From the NCBI RefSeq assembly GCF_913774235.1, contig NZ_CAJYDW010000012.1:310001-374000 (forward strand): a DNA stretch of 64,000 nt, in the 5' to 3' direction. The DNA comes from an uncultured Pseudomonas sp. Its GTDB lineage: Bacteria > Pseudomonadota > Gammaproteobacteria > Pseudomonadales > Pseudomonadaceae. Each line of letters opens with the position of its first letter. The stretch's first letter is position 1. A program made the translations under genes and the position numbers. The notes beneath the pieces are model-generated. The model searched no databases and was not told the DNA's origin. It saw only the letters and a list, made by a program, of their open reading frames with translations. Below, one piece after another: positions 1 to 10,685 of the stretch.

Positions 1-689
<689 letters not shown>

Positions 690-742
690 CGGTCACATCC
701 TTGAATTTGTCCGCCCGGGACATGGCGGATAAGCTGGCGGGC

Positions 743-770
743 ATTATAAGGAGCGGCGCGGCCCTGGGAA
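743..770 (-). promoter_or_regulatory. Candidate sigma-70 promoter of algW
   Basis: On the minus strand there is a perfect TATAAT (748-743) preceded after 16 bases by TTCCCA (770-765), which matches four of six bases of the -35 consensus. A transcript would start near 736 and give a leader of about 47 bases before the algW ATG. This is read from sequence only. Confidence 0.45.
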
Positions 771-804
771 CCCGGCGGCGCCCTCGACGAGGAGGTATCC
801 GCGC

Positions 805-1560
805 GTGACCCTGTCCCTTGATGAACTGGTGATGACTGCCGATCGCTACCTGGAGAGCGCCCGCCTCCAGGATTACTGCCCCAATGGCCTGCAGGTCCAG
901 GGTCGTGCTCAGGTGCGGCTGCTGGTCAGCGGCGTTACCGCGTCCCAGCAGTTGTTGGACGCCGCCGTGGCCGCCGGTGCCGATGCCATCCTGGTGCATC
1001 ATGGCTATTTCTGGAAAAACGAGGATGCCCGGCTGATCGGCATGAAGCATCGGCGGATCAAGACGCTGCTCAGCCACGACATCAGCCTGCTGGCCTACCA
1101 TCTACCGCTGGACGTCCATCCCGAGGTAGGCAATAACGTGCAACTGGGGCGGCGTCTGGGGCTGCAGAACATCGCGCCGCTGCCGGGCGACGCCAAGAAC
1201 CTGATCTGGCAGGGCGAGCTAGCCCAGCCCCTGTCCGCCGAGGTCTTTGCCCGCCACGTCGCCAATGTCCTGCAACGCGAACCCCTGGTGGTCGATGGGG
1301 GACAATCGATCAAGCGGATTGCCTGGTGCACGGGCGGTGCCCAGGGCTACATCGACCAGGCCATCGCCGCGGGCGTGGATGCCTATCTGACCGGGGAGGT
1401 GTCCGAGCAAACGGTGCACAGCGCCCAGGAGAACGGCGTGAGCTTCTTCGCCGCCGGTCACCACGCTACCGAACGCTATGGCGTACAGGCGCTGGGGGAT
1501 TACCTGGCCGCACAGCTGGGAATCGAGCATCGCTTCATCGATTGCGATAATCCCGCCTGA
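805..1560 (+). CDS. Nif3-like dinuclear metal center protein (YbgI family)
   Basis: A 251-residue member of the Nif3/YbgI family. These form hexameric toroids with a two-metal site, and their cellular reaction is not firmly established. Visible family marks are the paired histidines in LVHHGYFW (residues 65-66), the segment LPLDVHPEVGNN around residue 100, and the C-terminal GHHATERYG motif that completes the metal site. The start is GTG at 805, chosen because AGGAGG lies nine bases upstream. It is divergent from algW and precedes cysD by 166 bases. No signal peptide or membrane segment is seen, so it should be cytoplasmic. The family call is firm, the function is not. Confidence 0.9.
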   Translation: MTLSLDELVMTADRYLESARLQDYCPNGLQVQGRAQVRLLVSGVTASQQLLDAAVAAGADAILVHHGYFWKNEDARLIGMKHRRIKTLLSHDISLLAYHLPLDVHPEVGNNVQLGRRLGLQNIAPLPGDAKNLIWQGELAQPLSAEVFARHVANVLQREPLVVDGGQSIKRIAWCTGGAQGYIDQAIAAGVDAYLTGEVSEQTVHSAQENGVSFFAAGHHATERYGVQALGDYLAAQLGIEHRFIDCDNPA

Positions 1561-1573
1561 GCGTCATAAGCAT

Positions 1574-1588
1574 AGAACTTCTGGTTCT
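1574..1588. promoter_or_regulatory. Short dyad upstream of cysD, possible regulator site
   Basis: AGAAC and GTTCT form a perfect inverted repeat around a five-base centre, 139 bases before the cysD start. Sulfate-activation genes are usually controlled by CysB, but CysB sites are too loose to recognise reliably, so the assignment to CysB is only a possibility. A second dyad (CCATA/TATGG) lies at about 1604-1623. Confidence 0.25.
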
Positions 1589-1726
1589 AATTCGATGGTC
1601 GGGCCATAACCGTAGCCTATGGTAAGGTTTACATTCGTCCACGGCCCGCTCCGTCCGGGGCGTCCAGGCGACTGGATGCCGTAACGGACACCTCTTCAGG
1701 CCACCTTTCTGCAATCGTGAGTAGCC

Positions 1727-2644
1727 ATGCTCGACAAACAGACGCACCTCAAACAACTTGAGGCGGAAAGCATCCACATCATCCGTGAAGTGGCCGCCGA
1801 GTTCGACAATCCGGTCATGCTGTACTCCATCGGCAAAGACTCGGCCGTGATGCTGCACCTGGCCCGCAAGGCCTTCTTTCCCGGCAAGCTGCCGTTCCCG
1901 GTACTCCACGTGGACACCGGTTGGAAATTCCAGGCCATGTACGAATTCCGTGACCGCATGGTCGCCGACATGGGGCTCGACCTGCTGGTGCACAAGAATC
2001 CGGAAGGGGTCGCCCAGGGCATCAATCCCTTCACCCATGGCAGCGCCAAGCACACCGACATCATGAAGACCCAGGGCCTCAAGCAGGCGCTGGACAAGTA
2101 CGGCTTCGACGCCGCTTTCGGCGGCGCCCGCCGCGACGAGGAGAAGTCCCGGGCCAAGGAGCGCGTCTACTCCTTCCGCGACAGCAAGCACCGCTGGGAT
2201 CCGAAGAACCAGCGTCCCGAGCTGTGGAACATCTACAACGGCAAGACCAACAAGGGCGAGTCGATCCGGGTCTTCCCGCTGTCCAACTGGACCGAGCTGG
2301 ACATCTGGCAGTACATCTACCTCGAAGGCATCCCGATCGTGCCGCTGTACTTCGCCGCCGAGCGCGAAGTGATCGAGAAGAACGGCACCCTGCTCATGAT
2401 CGACGACGACCGCATCCTCGAGCACCTCTCGCCCGAAGAGAAGGCGCGCATCCATAAGCGCCAGGTGCGTTTCCGTACCCTCGGCTGCTACCCCCTGACC
2501 GGCGCGGTGGAGTCCCAGGCGACCACGCTGACGGACATCATCCAGGAGATGCTGCTCACCCGCACCTCCGAACGCCAGGGCCGGGTCATCGACCACGATG
2601 GCGCCGGGTCCATGGAAGAGAAGAAACGTCAGGGGTATTTCTAA
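1727..2644 (+). CDS. cysD: Sulfate adenylyltransferase subunit 2 (CysD)
   Basis: A 305-residue catalytic subunit of ATP sulfurylase, which makes adenosine 5'-phosphosulfate from ATP and sulfate in assimilatory sulfate reduction. It carries the PP-loop nucleotide motif SIGKDS at residues 34-39 and the conserved [16 protein letters not shown] block of the family. It ends [10 protein letters not shown], the typical CysD C-terminus. The downstream cysNC start follows the stop codon by one base, so the two subunits are translated together and form the CysDN complex in the cytoplasm. The length is normal for the family. Confidence 0.97.
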   Translation: MLDKQTHLKQLEAESIHIIREVAAEFDNPVMLYSIGKDSAVMLHLARKAFFPGKLPFPVLHVDTGWKFQAMYEFRDRMVADMGLDLLVHKNPEGVAQGINPFTHGSAKHTDIMKTQGLKQALDKYGFDAAFGGARRDEEKSRAKERVYSFRDSKHRWDPKNQRPELWNIYNGKTNKGESIRVFPLSNWTELDIWQYIYLEGIPIVPLYFAAEREVIEKNGTLLMIDDDRILEHLSPEEKARIHKRQVRFRTLGCYPLTGAVESQATTLTDIIQEMLLTRTSERQGRVIDHDGAGSMEEKKRQGYF

Positions 2645-2645
2645 G

Positions 2646-4544
2646 ATGTCGCACCAATCCGATCTGATCGGCCAGGACATCCTGGCCTACCTCGCGCAGC
2701 ACGAACGCAAGGAGCTGCTGCGCTTCCTCACCTGCGGCAACGTCGACGACGGCAAGAGCACCCTGATCGGGCGCCTGCTGCACGACTCCAAGATGATCTA
2801 CGAGGATCACCTGGAAGCCATCACCCGCGATTCCAAGAAGGTGGGCACCACCGGCGAGGAAGTCGACCTGGCATTGCTGGTGGACGGCCTGCAGGCCGAG
2901 CGCGAGCAGGGCATCACCATCGACGTGGCCTACCGCTACTTCTCCACCGCCAAGCGCAAGTTCATCATCGCCGATACCCCCGGCCATGAGCAGTACACCC
3001 GCAACATGGCCACCGGGGCGTCCACCTGCGACCTGGCGATCATCCTGGTGGATGCCCGCTACGGCATCCAGACCCAGACCCGCCGCCACAGCTACATCGC
3101 CTCGTTGCTGGGCATCAAGCACATCGTGGTCGCCATCAACAAGATGGACCTGCTCGGCTTCGACGAAGCCGTGTTTGAGCGCATCAAGGACGACTACCTG
3201 GCGTTCGCCCAGCGCATCGACCTGAACGCCAAGGACATCCACTTCGTACCCATGTCGGCGCTCAAGGGCGACAACGTGGTGAATCGCAGCGAGCAGACGC
3301 CCTGGTACAGCGGCAAGTCGCTGATGGAAATCCTCGAGACCGTGGAAATCGCCGCGGATCGCAACCTGGACGACCTGCGCTTCCCGGTGCAGTACGTCAA
3401 TCGGCCCAACCTCAACTTCCGCGGTTTTGCCGGCACCCTGGCCTCGGGCGTAGTCACCAAGGGCGATGCGGTGGTGGTCCTGCCCTCGGGCAAGGGCAGC
3501 CGGGTCAAGTCCATCGTTACCTACGACGGCGAACTGGAGCAGGCCGGCCCCGGCCAGGCGGTGACCCTGACGCTGGAAGACGAGATCGACATCTCCCGCG
3601 GCGATGTCCTGGTGCATGCCGATAATCGTCCCCAGGTCACCGACAGCTTCGACGCCATGCTGGTGTGGATGGCCGAGGAGCCCATGCGCCCGGGCAAGAA
3701 ATACGACATCAAGCGCGCTACCAGCTACGTGCCCGGCTCGCTGCCGAGCATCGTCCATACGGTGGACGTCAATACCTTGGAACACGGCGCTGCCAGTGAG
3801 CTGAAGCTCAACGAAATCGCCCGGGTCAAGGTGGCCCTGGATGCGTCCATTGCCCTCGATGGCTATGGCGTCAACCGCACCACCGGTGCCTTCATCGTCA
3901 TCGATCGCCTCACCAATGGCACCGTCGGTGCCGGCATGATCATCGCCGATCCGGTGGGCACGGGTGGTCACGGTCAGAGTGCGCACCAGCTGCACGTCGG
4001 CACCAACGAGCGGGCCGCGCGCTTCGGTCAGCAGCCCAGCACCGTGCTCTTCACCGGGCTCTCCGGTGCCGGCAAGACGACCCTGGCCTATGCCCTGGAA
4101 CGCCGGCTGTTCGATGCCGGTCGCGCGGTCTTCGTGCTGGACGGCCAGAATCTGCGCCATGACCTGAACAAGGGGCTGCCGCAGGATCGTGCCGGTCGTC
4201 GTGAGAACTGGTTGCGCGCTGCTCAGGTGGCCCGACAGTTCAACGAGGCGGGCCTGATCGCCCTGGCCGCCTTCGTCGCGCCCGATGCCGAGGGTCGTGC
4301 CCAGGCTCAGGCGCTGATCGGGGCGGAGCGGCTGTTGACGGTACACGTCAAGGCATCGCCCAAGACGTGCGCCGAACGGGATCCGCAAGGGCTCTACGCC
4401 GCTGGCGGCGACAACATCCCGGGCATCTCCTTCGCCTACGATGCGCCGGAAGACGCCGATCTGGTGATCGATACCGAGCAGTTGTCAGTGGAGGAGGGCG
4501 TCCAGCAGATTCTCGATGCTCTGCGTCAGCGCCAGGTGATCTAA
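2646..4544 (+). CDS. cysNC: Bifunctional sulfate adenylyltransferase GTPase subunit / APS kinase (CysNC)
   Basis: A 632-residue fusion. The N-terminal part is the GTP-binding regulatory subunit of ATP sulfurylase (CysN), with the G1 motif GNVDDGKST at residues 31-39, the G3 motif DTPGHE near 110 and NKMD near 160. The C-terminal part is APS kinase (CysC), with P-loop GLSGAGKT at residues 471-478. Together they carry sulfate to PAPS. The start chosen is the ATG at 2646, one base after the cysD stop. An upstream in-frame start at 2598 would lie inside cysD and is not needed. The fused form is usual in Pseudomonas. A terminator follows the stop directly. Confidence 0.96.
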   Translation: MSHQSDLIGQDILAYLAQHERKELLRFLTCGNVDDGKSTLIGRLLHDSKMIYEDHLEAITRDSKKVGTTGEEVDLALLVDGLQAEREQGITIDVAYRYFSTAKRKFIIADTPGHEQYTRNMATGASTCDLAIILVDARYGIQTQTRRHSYIASLLGIKHIVVAINKMDLLGFDEAVFERIKDDYLAFAQRIDLNAKDIHFVPMSALKGDNVVNRSEQTPWYSGKSLMEILETVEIAADRNLDDLRFPVQYVNRPNLNFRGFAGTLASGVVTKGDAVVVLPSGKGSRVKSIVTYDGELEQAGPGQAVTLTLEDEIDISRGDVLVHADNRPQVTDSFDAMLVWMAEEPMRPGKKYDIKRATSYVPGSLPSIVHTVDVNTLEHGAASELKLNEIARVKVALDASIALDGYGVNRTTGAFIVIDRLTNGTVGAGMIIADPVGTGGHGQSAHQLHVGTNERAARFGQQPSTVLFTGLSGAGKTTLAYALERRLFDAGRAVFVLDGQNLRHDLNKGLPQDRAGRRENWLRAAQVARQFNEAGLIALAAFVAPDAEGRAQAQALIGAERLLTVHVKASPKTCAERDPQGLYAAGGDNIPGISFAYDAPEDADLVIDTEQLSVEEGVQQILDALRQRQVI

Positions 4545-4553
4545 AGCACCGCT

Positions 4554-4589
4554 CAATAAAAAACCCGCCGAAAGGCGGGTTTTTTATTG
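4554..4589. terminator. Bidirectional rho-independent terminator between cysNC and the small secreted protein gene
   Basis: AACCCGCC and GGCGGGTT pair around a GAAA tetraloop, flanked by A-rich sequence on the left and a T run on the right. The whole 36 bases form a near-perfect palindrome, so it can stop transcription from both convergent genes. Confidence 0.9.
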
Positions 4590-4592
4590 AGC

Positions 4593-4913
4593 CTACCAGC
4601 GCGGTGGCGGGCCGTAGTAGTAGCCGCCGGGAGGCGGTGGCGGGCCGTAGTACACGGGACGCGGTTCAACCACGCGATACTCGTATACTGGCGCCGGTTC
4701 GTAGTAGACCACGCGCGGCGGGGGTGGCGGGGGCGGTCCCTGCACGTACACCGGCTCGCGGGCATAGGAATTGGAAACGATGGCACCGCCTACCACGGCG
4801 CCCACCACCGCACCGAGAAAGGCAGGGCCCGCGCCACGGCCATGGGCGGACGCCTGGCCGGCGATGGCGAGGCAACTGGCAAGCACCACGACTTGAGTGA
4901 TGCGACGTAGCAT
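4593..4913 (-). CDS. Small secreted glycine-zipper protein with Pro/Tyr-rich tail, function unknown
   Basis: About 106 residues. A signal peptide (MLRRITQVVVLASCLAIAG, cleavage near ASA-HG) is followed by a glycine-zipper-like stretch (LGAVVGAVVGGAIV) and a low-complexity tail rich in PPP, VYYE and YYGPPP repeats. Two ATG codons are possible, at 4919 and 4913. AGGAG at 4925-4921 is one base from the first and seven from the second, so 4913 is preferred. Small proteins of this build are common in Pseudomonas and are probably periplasmic or envelope-attached. I do not recognise a function. The gene is convergent with cysNC and shares its terminator. Confidence 0.75.
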   Translation of the reverse strand: MLRRITQVVVLASCLAIAGQASAHGRGAGPAFLGAVVGAVVGGAIVSNSYAREPVYVQGPPPPPPPRVVYYEPAPVYEYRVVEPRPVYYGPPPPPGGYYYGPPPRW

Positions 4914-5124
4914 GATCATTCTCCTGCGACCCGGGGTAATGAAACCGGGTATGTCTATCAGACCGCAACGGCGGCGAGTCGCCTAGGTCGACTCGGGTAA
5001 AGTTTCGGTAAAACCAAATTCGCGGACGTCAGTCCCAACCACTCGAGGTCGACGTGTCCCCGCGACCCTGGGGCGCATCTCCTGTATTAGGTACCGCCAC
5101 CGGTGCCCTGACCGCGAGACAGCC

Positions 5125-6759
5125 GTGCAGATTCTTTATACCGCCTTGATCCTGCTGCTGATGGTGGGTGCCACCCGCCTCAGCGCCCACCTCATTCCCA
5201 TTCCGCTGCCCCTGATTCAGGTGGTGGTCGGCGCCTTGCTCGCCTGGCCTACCCTGGGGCTGCATGTCGCCCTGGACCCCGAGCTGTTCCTGCTGCTGTT
5301 CATTCCGGCGCTGCTGTTCTCCGATGGCTGGCGCATGCCCAAGCGTGAATTCTGGCGGCTACGGCGACCTATCTTCATCCTCGCCTTCGGCCTGGTGTTC
5401 CTCACCGTCCTGGGCGCCGGCTGGTTCCTGCACTGGATGCTCAAGCTGCCCTGGGCGGTGGCCTTCGCCCTGGCAGCGGTGCTGTCGCCCACCGACGCCG
5501 TGGCGGTGTCCAGCATCGTCCGCGGACGGCTGCCCAGCTCGTTACTGCACGTCATCCAGGGCGAGGCGCTACTTAACGATGCCTCCGGCCTGGTGACCTT
5601 CAAGTTCGCCGTGGCGGCGGCCCTGACCGGGGTGTTCTCCCTGGGCGAGGCCAGCCTTAACTTCGTCGTCGTCGCTGTGGGCGGCGCTCTGGTTGGCGCG
5701 GTGCTCAGCTGGTTGGTCGGGCGGGCGCGGATCTGGATGGTGGTGCGGCACGGCTGGAGCGATGCCGCGCCCCATGTGGTCTTCATGCTGCTGCTGCCCT
5801 TCGCCGCCTACGTCCTGGCGGAGCGCCTGGGCGTCTCGGGCATCCTCTCGGCGGTGGCCGCCGGCATGATGCAGAGTCGGGTCGACCTGCTCCCTCGACA
5901 GACCGCCACCCGCCTGCTCAACCACAGCGTTTGGGGGCTGGTGGAGTTCGCCTTCAACGGCCTGGTCTTCCTCATTCTCGGCCTGCAACTGCCCGATATC
6001 CTGGCGGCGGCGCTGCCGGCATCCCAGGCGCTCTGGCCCTCGGCGGGCTGGCTGGTGCTCTATGTACTGGGCGCCTATGGGGTGATCATGGCCATTCGCT
6101 TCGCGGTCATCCTCGGCTATTGGCACCTGACCCAGCCCAGCGAGGGCCCAATGACCCTTGTTGGGGATCCCCGTCTCATCGCCGCCATCGCCTCGCTCAG
6201 TGGCGTGCGCGGGGCGGTGACCCTGGCCGGCGTGCTGTCCCTGCCGTTAGTGCTGTCGGACGGCACGCCCTTCCCGTTGCGCGACGTGCTGGTGTTCATC
6301 GCTGCGGGCGTGATCCTGCTATCGCTGGTGGTGGCGAGCATCGGTATTCCGCTGTTGCTGGCGTATCTGCCGGAGCAGTCCAACGACCTGCTGGAGCGGG
6401 AGCGTTGCGAGGTGCGGATCAACGCCGCCCGGGCGGCCATTACCGCGCTGGAGGGCGTGGAGTCCAGCGAAGCTGATGAGCCGGCGCGAGCCGCACTGCA
6501 GGCCGAGATCAAGGCCGGTATCATCGCGGAATTCCGCGACGAGCTGAGTTCGGCCGATGACAGCGAGGATGCGCGCTCACTGGCGCGGCTGAGGGATACG
6601 TTGGATGGCGAGCTGCGTCTGCTCGCCATCCGTGCCCAGCGTCGCGAACTCTATCGACTGCGTATCGCCGGGGTGATCGACGATCTGGTGGTCAACGAAT
6701 TCCTGCGCGAGCTGGACATCCAGGAGACCGCGCTGATGCGCGATCAGGGCAACCGCTAG
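5125..6759 (+). CDS. CPA1-family Na+/H+ antiporter
   Basis: A 544-residue inner-membrane protein with about eleven or twelve hydrophobic segments over the first 420 residues and a charged cytoplasmic tail of about 120 residues. The family ion-binding motifs are visible: SPTDA at 121-125 (Asp124) and NDASG with Asp152. Members exchange Na+ or K+ for H+ and serve in pH and salt homeostasis; the ion preference cannot be read here. The start is GTG at 5125, with only a weak Shine-Dalgarno match. The TAG stop overlaps the dapC stop on the other strand within a shared CTAG. Confidence 0.92.
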   Translation: MQILYTALILLLMVGATRLSAHLIPIPLPLIQVVVGALLAWPTLGLHVALDPELFLLLFIPALLFSDGWRMPKREFWRLRRPIFILAFGLVFLTVLGAGWFLHWMLKLPWAVAFALAAVLSPTDAVAVSSIVRGRLPSSLLHVIQGEALLNDASGLVTFKFAVAAALTGVFSLGEASLNFVVVAVGGALVGAVLSWLVGRARIWMVVRHGWSDAAPHVVFMLLLPFAAYVLAERLGVSGILSAVAAGMMQSRVDLLPRQTATRLLNHSVWGLVEFAFNGLVFLILGLQLPDILAAALPASQALWPSAGWLVLYVLGAYGVIMAIRFAVILGYWHLTQPSEGPMTLVGDPRLIAAIASLSGVRGAVTLAGVLSLPLVLSDGTPFPLRDVLVFIAAGVILLSLVVASIGIPLLLAYLPEQSNDLLERERCEVRINAARAAITALEGVESSEADEPARAALQAEIKAGIIAEFRDELSSADDSEDARSLARLRDTLDGELRLLAIRAQRRELYRLRIAGVIDDLVVNEFLRELDIQETALMRDQGNR

Positions 6760-7949
6760 CGGCGGCAGAAGCGGCGGATACGCTCTGCCGCTTCCACGCA
6801 TTCGGCCAGGGGTGCGACCAGCGCCATCCGTACCCGGCCTGCGCCGGGATTGGTTCCGGCGACCTCGCGGGACAGGTAAGACCCCGGAACCACCGTGACA
6901 TGTTCGGTAGCGAACAGCTCGCGGGCGAAGGCTTCGTCATCTCCCGGGGTCCGTGCCCAGAGATAGAAACCGCCGTCGGGAAGGGACACCTCCAGGCTGC
7001 CCTGCAGGACATCCAGCACGGCGGCGAACTTCTGCCGATAGAGCTCGCGGTTCTCGCGTACATGGGCTTCATCGCGCCAGGCCACGGCGCTGGCCTTCTG
7101 CACCTGTACCGGCATGGCACAACCGTGATAGGTGCGATAGAGCAGGAAGCGCTTGAGGATGGCGGCATCGCCCGCGACGAAGCCGGATCTCATGCCTGGC
7201 AGGTTGGAGCGCTTGGACAGGCTGTGGAAGACCACGCAGCGGGCGAAGTCGCTACGACCCAGTTCGGCGCAGGCGGTCAGCAGTCCGGGCGGCGGATTGC
7301 CTTCGTCGAAATAGAGCTCGCTGTAGCACTCGTCGGCGGCGATGACGAAGTCGTGGCGATCGGCCAGGGCGATGAGCTTCTTCTGGGTCTCCAGGGGCAG
7401 CAGGGCGCCGGTGGGATTGCCAGGGGAGCAGAGGAACAGCAGCTGGCAGCGCTGCCAGACGTCGTCCGGCACGCTGTCGAAATCGGGGTTGAAGCCGTTG
7501 TCCGCCAGGCAGGGCAGGTAATAGGGCTCGGCGCCGGCCAGCAGGGCGGCCCCTTCGTAGATCTGGTAGAAGGGATTGGGGCTCAGGACCAGGCCGTCCT
7601 TGCTGCGATCTACCACCGCCTGGGTAAAGGAGAACAGCGCTTCCCGGGTGCCGGTCACCGGCAGCACATGGCGCGCCGGGTCCAGCCAGTCCGCCGGAAC
7701 GGCGAAACGCTGGCTGGCCCAGGCGGCGATGGCCTCGCGCAGGTCGGCGATGCCCAGGGTGGTGGGGTAGACCGCCAACTGGTCCAGATTTGCCGTCAGC
7801 GCTTCGGCGACGAAGGCAGGCGCCGGATGCTTGGGCTCACCGATCGACAGCGGGATGGGTCTGATCGAGGCCGGGGGGGTGACGCCGGCGAGCAGGGCAC
7901 GCAGCTTCTCGAACGGGTAGGGGTGCAGCAGGTCGAGGGTTGGATTCAT
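6756..7949 (-). CDS. dapC: Succinyldiaminopimelate transaminase DapC
   Basis: A 397-residue class I/II PLP-dependent aminotransferase. In the lysine and peptidoglycan pathway DapC moves an amino group from glutamate to N-succinyl-2-amino-6-ketopimelate. The PLP lysine is Lys246 in HSLSKRSNLPG, and the PGNPTG motif lies upstream of it. The position downstream of glnD and map matches the dapC locus of Pseudomonas, which is the main reason for choosing DapC over other class I aminotransferases. The ATG is preceded by AAGGA. It is separated from glnD by 26 bases and is probably co-transcribed with it. Confidence 0.92.
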   Translation of the reverse strand: MNPTLDLLHPYPFEKLRALLAGVTPPASIRPIPLSIGEPKHPAPAFVAEALTANLDQLAVYPTTLGIADLREAIAAWASQRFAVPADWLDPARHVLPVTGTREALFSFTQAVVDRSKDGLVLSPNPFYQIYEGAALLAGAEPYYLPCLADNGFNPDFDSVPDDVWQRCQLLFLCSPGNPTGALLPLETQKKLIALADRHDFVIAADECYSELYFDEGNPPPGLLTACAELGRSDFARCVVFHSLSKRSNLPGMRSGFVAGDAAILKRFLLYRTYHGCAMPVQVQKASAVAWRDEAHVRENRELYRQKFAAVLDVLQGSLEVSLPDGGFYLWARTPGDDEAFARELFATEHVTVVPGSYLSREVAGTNPGAGRVRMALVAPLAECVEAAERIRRFCRR

Positions 7950-7975
7950 CGTCGGGTGGTCCTTCGTTCGAGGCG

Positions 7976-10675
7976 CTAGATACTGATGCGGGAAAGCGGT
8001 GCCTGACTGTCCGGCTCGCCCAGCTGCTTGATCAGTGCCTGTTGCAGGGCGGTGCAGAGCTGCGGGTCCGACAGCGGTCGGCCGTCCGCGTCGGTGACGT
8101 AGAAGACGTCCTCCACGCGCTCGCCGAGGGTGGCGATCTTGGCGTTGAGCACCGAGAGGTCGAAATCCAGGAAGATGCGTCCGACCCGGGCCAGCAGGCC
8201 GGGTCGGTCCGGCGCCGTCAGCTCGATCAGGCTGACCGAGCGGGCGGTCTCGGTATAGATGTTCACCTGGGGGGCGAAGGCGAAATGCTTGAGCTGGCGC
8301 GTGACGCGCCGGTTGATGATGCTCGGGTATTCCTCGGGATGCTTCAGCGCCTCGATCAAGCCCGCGCGAATCTGGGCGATACGCGCCGGATTGTTGCCGA
8401 TGGAACCGCCATCGGTGTCCAGCACGATGTAGGTGTCCAGGGTGAACTGGCTGGTGGAGGTAATGATGCGCGCGTCCTGAATGTTCAGGTTGAGCTGGTC
8501 CATCACCGCCACGGTCACCGCGAAGAAGTCATGCTGGTCGGCGGCATAGATGAAGATCTGGGTGCCGCCTTCGGAGTCGCGCTGGGTGGTCTCGCGGATC
8601 AGTACCAGGGGCTCGGCGACGTCGCCATGGCCGAGGATGGCTTCGGTGTGCCAGGCGACGTCCAGGGCGGTATGGCGCAGGAAATAGGCATCGCCCAACT
8701 GCGACCACAGCTGTTCGGCGTCATCCGCATCGATGCCGCGGCGCATCAGGGTGTCCAGGGCCGACTGCTGGGTGCTGCGAATCTGCTCTTCGCGATTGAC
8801 CGGATTCTCCAGGCCCCGGCGCAGGGCGCGTTTGGTCTCGGTATAGAGCTGGCGCAGCAGGGTCGCACGCCAGGAGTTCCACAGCGAGGGATTGGTCGCG
8901 GTGATGTCGGCTACGGTCAGGACGTATAGATAGTCCAGATGGGTGTGATCGCCAACGGTAAGCGCGAAGTCGTGGATCACCTGGGGATCGGACAGGTCCT
9001 TGCGCTGGGCGGTGGTCGACATCACCAGGTGGTTACGCACCAGCCAACTGACCAGCCGAGTGTCCCAGTCGGGCAACTGATGGCGACGACCGAAGGCTTC
9101 CACGTCCTCGGCACCGAGTTCCGAGTGATCGCCGCCACGACCCTTGGCGATATCGTGATAGAGCCCGGCGATGTAGATCAGCTCGGGCTTGGGCAGCTTG
9201 TGGATCACCCGGGTGGCCAGCGGATATTTTTCCGCCAGTACGTCGTAACTCATCTTGCGCAGGTGCTTGATGAGATTCAGGGTGTGGGCATCGACCGTGT
9301 AGATGTGGAAGAGGTCGTGCTGCATCTGCCCGACGATCTGGCCGAATTCCGGCAGGTAGAGTCCCAGAAGTCCATAACGATTCATCCGCCGCAGATTGCG
9401 ATGGATACCGGATTCGCTCTTGAGCAGCTCGATGAACAGGCTGGTGTTGCGGATGTCCTGGCGGAAGGCGTCGTCGATCAGGTGGCGGCTGTCGCGCAGC
9501 AGGCGGATGGTGCCGGCGCTGGGCCCCTTGATCTCGGGGTTCTGCGCCAGCAGGACGAACAGTTCCATCAGGGCGAACGGCGTGCGCAGGAACACCTGCG
9601 GGTGCACCACTTCGAGGTAGCCGTTACGCACCTGGAATCTGTTATTGAGCGGGGTCACCGCGTTGGGTGCTTGCTCGTCGCGCAGGTTCACTTCCTCGAA
9701 GTGCTGCATCACCACGTCGCTCAGCTGGGAGACGTCCATCACCACGCGGTAGTACTTCTGCATGAAGCGCTCCACCGCCAGCTTGGCATCGTTGTCCTCG
9801 TAGCCGAGCAGGTTGGCAATCCGTCGCTGGTGATCGAACAGCAGTCGATCCTCGGGCCGCCCCGCCAGCATGTGCAGGGCATAGCGCACCTTCCACAGAT
9901 ATTCCTGCGCGGAGGTCAGCAGGCTGCATTCGCTTTCGGTCAGGAAACCCTGGCCTACCAGGGCCTGTAGATTGAGGGTGCCGAATTGCCGCCGGGCGAT
10001 CCACAGTATCGTCTGGATGTCGCGCAGGCCGCCGGGCGAGCCCTTCACGTTGGGTTCGAGGTTGTATTCGGTGTCGTTGTACTTGGCATGGCGCGCGCTC
10101 TGCTCGGCGCGCTTGGCCAGGTAGAAAGCGCGGCCCGGCCAGAGATGCTCAACGCTGGTGGCCGCCAGCATCGCCTGGCGCAAGTGCTCGGGTCCGGCCA
10201 GGGTGCGGCTTTCCATCAGGTTGGTGATCACCGTGAGGTCGGCCATGGCCTCGATCGCGCATTCGCGTAAGGATCTCACGCTCTGCCCGACGGCCAGGCC
10301 GACGTCCCATAGCAGGGTCAGGAAGCCTTCGATGGAGTTGCGGAAGCGCTCCTGCTCCTCTTCGGCCAGCAGGATCAGCAGGTCGATGTCGGAATGTGGA
10401 TGCAATTCACCTCGCCCATAACCGCCGACTGCGAGCAGGGCGATGCCGTCGCCCGGCCAGTCGAAGCGATTCCAGGCCGCAGTGAGCATCTGGTCGATGA
10501 ACCAGGCACGATCCTCGACCAGTCGCCGTACGCTGCGGCCTGCCAGGAAGCGCTCGTCAAGCGTGGCGTTCGCGGAACGGATGAATTTCTTGAAGGCCGC
10601 GATGGGGCTGGCTTTCAGCGAAAGCTCAGCCTGAAACTGGCCGGCGTCGAACAACTCCGAATCGACCTGGGGCAT
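7976..10675 (-). CDS. glnD: Bifunctional PII uridylyltransferase / uridylyl-removing enzyme GlnD
   Basis: An 899-residue nitrogen sensor that uridylylates PII (GlnK/GlnB) when glutamine is low and removes UMP when it is high. The order of domains is clear: a nucleotidyltransferase core with [17 protein letters not shown] (the G-S and DxD elements), a PII-uridylyl region, an HD hydrolase domain with [13 protein letters not shown], and two C-terminal ACT domains (for example [14 protein letters not shown]) that bind glutamine. The length is normal for the family. It lies ten bases after map. Confidence 0.97.
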   Translation of the reverse strand: MPQVDSELFDAGQFQAELSLKASPIAAFKKFIRSANATLDERFLAGRSVRRLVEDRAWFIDQMLTAAWNRFDWPGDGIALLAVGGYGRGELHPHSDIDLLILLAEEEQERFRNSIEGFLTLLWDVGLAVGQSVRSLRECAIEAMADLTVITNLMESRTLAGPEHLRQAMLAATSVEHLWPGRAFYLAKRAEQSARHAKYNDTEYNLEPNVKGSPGGLRDIQTILWIARRQFGTLNLQALVGQGFLTESECSLLTSAQEYLWKVRYALHMLAGRPEDRLLFDHQRRIANLLGYEDNDAKLAVERFMQKYYRVVMDVSQLSDVVMQHFEEVNLRDEQAPNAVTPLNNRFQVRNGYLEVVHPQVFLRTPFALMELFVLLAQNPEIKGPSAGTIRLLRDSRHLIDDAFRQDIRNTSLFIELLKSESGIHRNLRRMNRYGLLGLYLPEFGQIVGQMQHDLFHIYTVDAHTLNLIKHLRKMSYDVLAEKYPLATRVIHKLPKPELIYIAGLYHDIAKGRGGDHSELGAEDVEAFGRRHQLPDWDTRLVSWLVRNHLVMSTTAQRKDLSDPQVIHDFALTVGDHTHLDYLYVLTVADITATNPSLWNSWRATLLRQLYTETKRALRRGLENPVNREEQIRSTQQSALDTLMRRGIDADDAEQLWSQLGDAYFLRHTALDVAWHTEAILGHGDVAEPLVLIRETTQRDSEGGTQIFIYAADQHDFFAVTVAVMDQLNLNIQDARIITSTSQFTLDTYIVLDTDGGSIGNNPARIAQIRAGLIEALKHPEEYPSIINRRVTRQLKHFAFAPQVNIYTETARSVSLIELTAPDRPGLLARVGRIFLDFDLSVLNAKIATLGERVEDVFYVTDADGRPLSDPQLCTALQQALIKQLGEPDSQAPLSRISI

Positions 10676-10685
10676 GGGCGCTCAC

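Noticed and set aside
2586-4388. 600-codon open frame on the minus strand opposite cysNC
   Set aside because: It is the mirror frame of a GC-rich gene. cysNC on the plus strand has all family motifs, and the minus-strand product is low-complexity and has no recognisable domain.
4587-4910. 107-codon plus-strand frame opposite the small secreted protein
   Set aside because: The minus-strand frame has a signal peptide and a good ribosome-binding site; the plus-strand one has neither.
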